From: Methylorubrum thiocyanatum
Lineage (GTDB): Bacteria; Pseudomonadota; Alphaproteobacteria; Rhizobiales; Beijerinckiaceae
DNA: 64,000 nt
NCBI GenBank assembly: GCA_014138645.1
Contig: JACJIB010000002.1
Location: 730,395-794,394 of the forward strand
Direction: 5' to 3'
Both the position numbers and the translations under genes were made by a program. Below are positions 59,787 through 64,000 of this stretch, piece after piece (position 1 is the stretch's first letter; the number at the start of each line of letters is the position of its first letter). The notes under the pieces are model-generated. The model ran no database searches. It had not been told where the DNA came from and was given only the letters and a program-made list of their open reading frames with translations.

Positions 59787-60838
59787 GGATCGCGCTCCTC
59801 GCCCATCTGCGCCATCCGATCGCCCCGCCCTTCGCCGGGGGCCTGGAGGCCTATACGTGGCATCTCGCCGAAGGCTTGAGCGCACGCGGCCACGACGTCA
59901 CGCTGTTCGCCGCGGGCGACAGCGACCGGCGTTTCGTCATCGACCCGGTGATCCCGGTGCATCACGAGGCGAGCTTCCCGGGGATGGAGCACCGGGGCGA
60001 CGCCGGGCTCAAGGCGCATGTCGACGCCGGTTATGCCGCCGCCTGCGACCGGATCGCGGCGGGCGGCTTCGACGTGCTGCACAACAACAGCCTGAGCCGC
60101 CTGCCGCTGGAGCGCCACCGCACGACGGCCGTGCCGACGGTGACCTCGCTGCACGTGCCGCCCTACGACGCTTTGCGCTGGTTCGTGCACGAAAGCCTGA
60201 CCCCCGGCCACCGGATCACCGCGACCTCGCAGGCTCATGCGCGGGGCTGGTGGCCGGACGGCGTGCCGCAAGACGTATCGGTGCTGGCGAACGGCATCGA
60301 TCCAGCCGCCTGGCCGTTCCAGGAGGAGGGTGACGGCAGCGCCGTCTGGTGCGGGCGGATGGCACGGGTGAAGGGCCCCCACCACGCCGTCGCGGCGGCC
60401 CGCCGGGTCGGCCTGCCGCTGACGCTGTTCGGCCCGATCGAGGAACCGGATTACTGGCAAGCCGAAGTCGCCCCGTTGCTCGGCGGCCCGATCCGCTACG
60501 GCGGCCATTGCGACGGCGCGACACTCGCCCGCAGGATCGGCCGAGCCTCCGTGTTCCTGTTCACGCCGTGCTGGGACGAGCCGTTCGGGCTGGTCGCCGT
60601 CGAGGCGATGGCCTGCGGTCTGCCCGTGGCGGGATTCGCCATGGGCGCGGCCGAGGAGGTCGTTGGCGAGGCTGGCCGTCTCGTCTCGGTGGGCGACGAA
60701 GCCGCCCTCGCGGGCGCGATCGGCGCGACGCTGGCGATCCCGCGCACGGTCCCCCACGCCCGCGTCCTGCGCCTGTTCACCCGCGAGCGATGGCTCGACC
60801 GCTGCGAGGCGCTCTACGCACAGGCCCGCGCTGCTTGA
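59783..60838 (+). CDS. glycosyltransferase family 4
   Basis: A 351-aa GT-B enzyme starting at GTG 59783 (RIALLAHLRHPIAPPFAGGL). The acceptor half has NNSLSRLPLERHRTTAVPTV. The donor half has AVWCGRMARVKGPHHAVAAA and FTPCWDEPFGLVAVEAMACG with the E-x7-E. The GTGA overlap with the GT2 gene sets the start. It is similar to the GT4 at 53602, so the island may contain a duplicated pair. Confidence 0.87.
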   Translation: MRIALLAHLRHPIAPPFAGGLEAYTWHLAEGLSARGHDVTLFAAGDSDRRFVIDPVIPVHHEASFPGMEHRGDAGLKAHVDAGYAAACDRIAAGGFDVLHNNSLSRLPLERHRTTAVPTVTSLHVPPYDALRWFVHESLTPGHRITATSQAHARGWWPDGVPQDVSVLANGIDPAAWPFQEEGDGSAVWCGRMARVKGPHHAVAAARRVGLPLTLFGPIEEPDYWQAEVAPLLGGPIRYGGHCDGATLARRIGRASVFLFTPCWDEPFGLVAVEAMACGLPVAGFAMGAAEEVVGEAGRLVSVGDEAALAGAIGATLAIPRTVPHARVLRLFTRERWLDRCEALYAQARAA

Positions 60839-60881
60839 GCCGGGTCGCCCTTCGAATCGGCCGTCCCCGGCCAGGATGTAC

Positions 60882-61595
60882 ATGAGCTTCGAGAAGACAT
60901 TGACCCGTCAGGATCTCATCGCCGCCCTGTGGCACGGCCGCGACCCCTTCGCCGACCCGCCGGAGACGCTGCGTCCCCTCGACCTGCAGGGCTGGCGCAG
61001 CCAGCACCCATATCTCGACGAGGCGGTGGAGCAGTTCCGCCCAAGCGTGATCGTCGAGGTCGGCACGTGGAAGGGCGCGAGCGCACTCCATTTCGCCCGC
61101 GCCATGTCGGAGCGCGATGTGGCCGGCACGATCATCGCCGTCGATACTTGGCTCGGCGCCGTCGATCACTGGGCGGAGGCGAGCCTGTTCGCCGAACTCG
61201 CCACGGAGCACGGTTTCCCGAGCCTCTACCGCACCTTCCTGGCCAACGTCCTGCGGGAGGGACAGGCCGAGCGAGTGATCCCGCTCCCGCTCGACTCGGT
61301 GAACGCCGCCGAGCTGCTGCGCCTGCGCGGCGTCACTGCCGACGTGATCCATCTCGACGCCGGCCACGAAGAGACATCGGTCGCCGCCGATCTCCGGGCA
61401 TGGTGGCCCGTGCTGCGCCCCGGCGGTCTGTTCATCGCAGACGATTACGACCGCCGCGGAGGCCGCTTCCCCGGCGTCACCCGCGCGGTCGATGCCTTCT
61501 GCGCCGAGTTCGGCGTGCGGGGCCCCTGGTCGTTCGAGGGCAAGTGCAAATTTATCAAACCCAGTGATCCCAGTGACGCTGACGAGGGCGCATAG
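60882..61595 (+). CDS. class I SAM-dependent methyltransferase (Methyltransf_24-like)
   Basis: A 237-aa protein. Motif I is VIVEVGTWKGASALHFARAM, motif II VAGTIIAVDTW, and a metal-ligand-like Asp/His sits in DVIHLDAGHEETS; FIADDYDRRGGRFPGV follows. Such enzymes O-methylate sugars in surface-glycan loci. ATG 60882 has AGGA six bases upstream; ATG 60876 is two codons earlier. Last gene of the island before the IS remnants. Confidence 0.82.
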   Translation: MSFEKTLTRQDLIAALWHGRDPFADPPETLRPLDLQGWRSQHPYLDEAVEQFRPSVIVEVGTWKGASALHFARAMSERDVAGTIIAVDTWLGAVDHWAEASLFAELATEHGFPSLYRTFLANVLREGQAERVIPLPLDSVNAAELLRLRGVTADVIHLDAGHEETSVAADLRAWWPVLRPGGLFIADDYDRRGGRFPGVTRAVDAFCAEFGVRGPWSFEGKCKFIKPSDPSDADEGA

Positions 61596-61705
61596 CCCGT
61601 GATACACTTTCAGTAGACCGGTGGTGGAGATGGAGTTTAGAGGTCCGCTTTAGGGCTTGCCGTCGCCTGGACAGATTTTAGAGTCTGGCGTTTTCTCGTT
61701 TTCAA

Positions 61706-62240
61706 GTGGGAAGACGTGTGCTGTCAGATGAGCAGTTGGTTGAGTTGGAGCCGTTGACCGACGCCTGTCGCCTAACGGCCAAGACACCGTCCGAGGAGCT
61801 TCGGCGCACGATCCCTGCAATCTTCTGGCGACATCAGAGCGGGGCGAAGTCGCTCGCCATCCTCGAGAAGTTGGGTACCTGGTGGTAGGCGGCACAGTTC
61901 TTCATCCGTTGGACACGCGCCGTGGTGGGAGAGCGGCTGCTCGATCGCGCATGAGCCCAGCGTCGCGCCGAGCATGGTCTTCCTTCAAGGCAGCAACGTG
62001 CCGGTTCACGAAAAGGCGTTGGGGTAGCAAAAAGCGGGATCTGCGGCCAAGCGAGAGGTACTTGAAGCACGTGGCCGCTCTTGTGGCAGCTATGGCGTCA
62101 AGACCTTCGTGATCGCCGAGGGGACGGCCGCGCCGTTGCCTTCCGCATCGCCCCGGGGCCGGTCCACGAACTGCCTCACAACATTCCGCTCCTCGACCGG
62201 TTTCCCAGTATGCCAGAGTAGGTCGTCAGAGCCGGGCCGG
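61706..62240 (+). pseudogene. IS5-family transposase remnant
   Basis: The first 60 codons (GRRVLSDEQLVELEPLTDAC, TPSEELRRTIPAIFWRHQSG) match the helix-turn-helix end of IS5-type transposases. An in-frame TAG at 61886-61888 interrupts it, after which the same frame continues AAQFFIRWTRAVVGERLLDR to a TGA. Further decayed pieces (GYGVKTFVIAEGTAAP-like, then HELPHNIPLLDRFPSMPE) follow in other phases. The DDE domain end is missing. Non-functional. Confidence 0.75.
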
Positions 62241-62241
62241 T

Positions 62242-62750
62242 TCAGGTAGCAACGGGCAAGTCGGTATCATAATCGGCGGAAGCGATGCAGTTGCGGCACT
62301 CGTCTGGGGTGAACCGGGTGAAGGCGTTCCGGATGGCGTCCCAGAGGTCTGGCACGGGGCGGCCGGCTGCGCTCCGCAGCAGGGCTTTCAGCTTGGCGAA
62401 GATCTGCGGAGGGGTCACCGACCGACAGGTCGATCGGGGTATCCCCTGATGGGATTGAAGTCCGGGCTGTAGGGCGGGAGGTAGAGCACTTTCGCCCCGG
62501 CAGTCTCGATGACCTCGCGCACACCCGTCACGTTGTGGGCCTTCAGGTTGTCGAGGATGACGGTAGCACCGGGTCCGAGAGCTGGGACGAGGGTTTCTTC
62601 GACATAGCTGCGGAAGCGAGCGCCCGTAATCGGCCCATCGAAGAGTGCAGTGGCGGTGAGGCCGCTGGTGCGCAGGGCGGCGGTGACGGTGTTGGTCTTC
62701 CAGTGACGGTGTCGGTTTTCCAGTGATGGGGTGTATGCCCCCGACGTCAT
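62242..62750 (-). pseudogene. IS630-family transposase remnant
   Basis: The C-terminal DDE part of an IS630-type transposase: HWKTNTVTAALRTSGLTATA, VILDNLKAHN and YLPPYSPDFNPI. A short insertion/frameshift (about 62415-62450) then breaks the frame. The tail resumes in another phase as AKLKALLRSAAGRPVPDLWD and ends at 62242. The N-terminal two thirds are gone. Confidence 0.75.
62687..62726. repeat. 20-bp tandem duplication at the broken end of IS630
   Basis: Two adjacent copies, CGGTGTTGGTCTTCCAGTGA and CGGTGTCGGTTTTCCAGTGA, differ at two positions. They lie at the 5' break of the IS630 remnant. Confidence 0.75.
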
Positions 62751-62798
62751 CGACGTGTCAGGTTAGTGGTGTCGAGAGCCACCGGAGGGTGGCGGTCC

Positions 62799-63395
62799 GT
62801 GACAGAGGTTAGCACCATCGGCCTGGATCTGGCCAAGAACGTCTTCCAGGCCCACGACGCGGATGCCGCCGGGGCGCCAGTGTTCCGCAAGAAGTTGCGA
62901 CGCGATCAGGTGCTGGTCTTCCTCGCCGTCCAGCCGCCCTGCGTCGTCGCGATAGAGGCTTGCCCCGGCGCGCATCACTGGGGCCGCGAGATCGGCAAGC
63001 TTGGCCATACAGTGAAGCTGATCGCGCCGGCCTACGTGAGGCCCTTCGTCGAGCGGCAGAAAAATGATGCGGCCGATGCCGAGGCGATCTGCGAGGCCGC
63101 ACAGCGCCCCACCATGCGCTTGGTAGCCGTGAAGAGCGAGGCCAAGCAGGCGGCAGCGGTGATCTTCCGGGTTCGCGACGTGCTGGTCGGCCAGCGCACG
63201 CAGGCCATCAATGCGTTACGCGGCCATCTGGCAGCGTACGGCCTCATCGCACCAAAGGGACCCGCCCACGTCGAGCGGCTGATCGCCCAGATCGAGGATC
63301 CCTCCTCGGACATCCGGCAAGCCGCCCGTGCCTGCCTCGCCGTGCTTGTTGGCACGGTGCGCCATCTGCAGGAGCAAACCGCCGCGCTCGGTCTC
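62799..63395 (+). pseudogene. IS110-family transposase, C-terminally truncated
   Basis: It starts at GTG 62799 with GGAGG upstream (TEVSTIGLDLAKNVFQAHDA). The DEDD-type residues are seen in GLDLAKN, VAIEACPG and QKNDAADAEAI. About 200 codons are intact up to VRHLQEQTAAL near 63395. The C-terminal transposase_20 domain with its essential serine is missing, replaced by foreign sequence. Confidence 0.75.
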
Positions 63396-63881
63396 GACGG
63401 TGGTGACGCTGCCGGAGGCGATCAACGACACGCTGGCGCTGATCCCGGCCGCGCTGCACGGCGTGATCGTTTGCGCGGCGGCGTTGCTAAGGATGTCGAT
63501 ACGACCGAGTTCGGCGACCGTCCGTGCCACGAGCTCGTGGCAATGGTTCTCCTCTCGGAGGTCGCCCGGGAGAAGCAGGACGCGTCGTCCGGCCTTCTCG
63601 ACCCAGCGCGCCGTCTCCTCGGCATCCGATTGTTCGACGGGCAGGTAGGAGATCGCCACGTCCGCACCTTCACGGGCATAGGCAATCGCAACCGCTCGGC
63701 CGATCCCGGAATCACCGCCGGTGATGAGCGCGACGCGATCCGTCAGCAGCCCCTTGCCGACGTAGCTCGTCTCACCGTGATCGGGCGCCGGCGTCATCAG
63801 CGACGTGAGACCAGGCCGCTCCTGTTGCTGCTCGCCGGGAAAAGGCGGACGGGCACCGGCTTCGCGGGGGTCGATCGTCAT
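63396..63881 (-). pseudogene. SDR oxidoreductase (YghA-like) truncated at the IS110 junction
   Basis: The minus-strand frame from ATG 63881 reads TIDPREAGARPPFPGEQQQE, then VALITGGDSGIGRAVAIAYA (TGxxxGIG cofactor site) and GDLREENHCHELVARTVAEL to LGRIDIL. After this point (about 63480) it no longer resembles an SDR and runs into IS110 antisense sequence. Catalytic Ser-Tyr-Lys residues are lost. Full-length relatives (about 285-330 aa) are stress-linked glucose/ribitol-type dehydrogenases. Confidence 0.72.
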
Positions 63882-63936
63882 CGGGCATCCTCTGGCAGTG
63901 TCCGATGACCTTGCCCCCTGTCTTCCCCCGTTCATA

Positions 63937-64000
63937 ACTAGAGTCTGTTCTGGTTCTGGTCCTGTTTGGGCCGGGTTGCAAACGCGTTCGGGGTGAGCCC
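63937..64000. other. window end, no feature recognised
   Basis: The last bases are AT-richer around 63935-63965, possibly the promoter of the broken SDR. No gene is visible. Confidence 0.3.

Noticed and set aside
49955-61595. Complete Wzx/Wzy or ABC-dependent capsule locus
   Set aside because: No flippase, polymerase, ABC transporter or initiating phosphosugar transferase is present in this block.

Overview
The window looks like the chromosome of a methylotrophic alphaproteobacterium of the Methylobacterium/Methylorubrum type. It is GC-rich and has a Rhizobiales-type porin, a FUSC/DUF1656 efflux operon, an EcfG-type sigma factor, a DUF1236 remnant and many polysaccharide genes. The genus is inferred from gene families and composition; no rRNA or other marker is present.

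Layout. 0-2.3 kb: a molybdopterin (isoquinoline 1-oxidoreductase type) dehydrogenase large subunit, after the last codons of a probable upstream partner. 2.6-6.4 kb: a minus-strand operon MarR - FUSC - DUF1656 - HlyD, an AaeXAB-like efflux pump. The FUSC C-terminus is frameshifted next to a 14-bp triplication. 6.7-21 kb: an exopolysaccharide locus in several opposed blocks, with a chain-length regulator, GT2, two BioF2/FemAB-type acetyltransferases, a deacetylase, a GH5 hydrolase, a cupin/JmjC-like protein, a flippase, two GT4 enzymes and an O-antigen ligase-like polymerase. 21.3-28.2 kb: a LysR regulator and a catabolic operon (SDR, split transketolase, TRAP binding protein, fused TRAP permease). 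28.2-32 kb: a 54-aa protein, a porin and an alcohol dehydrogenase.

32-34 kb: an EcfG-type sigma factor that seems to carry a NepR-like anti-sigma segment at its own N-terminus. It lies between two homologous small proteins and is followed by an XRE regulator. 34.4-41.4 kb: a type I secretion ABC exporter and adaptor, then a 1249-aa low-complexity repeat protein of unknown function. 41.5-46.4 kb: a minus-strand synthase operon with an Alg44/HlyD-like protein, an exported alpha-barrel protein that probably starts at CTG, and a BcsA-like synthase with a degenerate PilZ-like tail. 46.9-49.9 kb: a DUF1236 remnant, an MFS transporter with an EcfG-like promoter, a truncated SDR and a small protein.

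50-61.6 kb: a second glycan island of about ten genes. It has GT29-like, GT4, GT28-like and paired GT2 enzymes, a sucrose-phosphate synthase-like GT4-HAD fusion and a methyltransferase. 61.7-63.9 kb: broken IS5, IS630 and IS110 transposases and an SDR gene cut off by IS110 sequence.

The least-described elements are the NepR-EcfG fusion with its paired small proteins, the exporter-linked repeat protein, the CTG-start synthase operon and the 50-61 kb glycan island. No tRNA, rRNA, CRISPR array or prophage module was seen.
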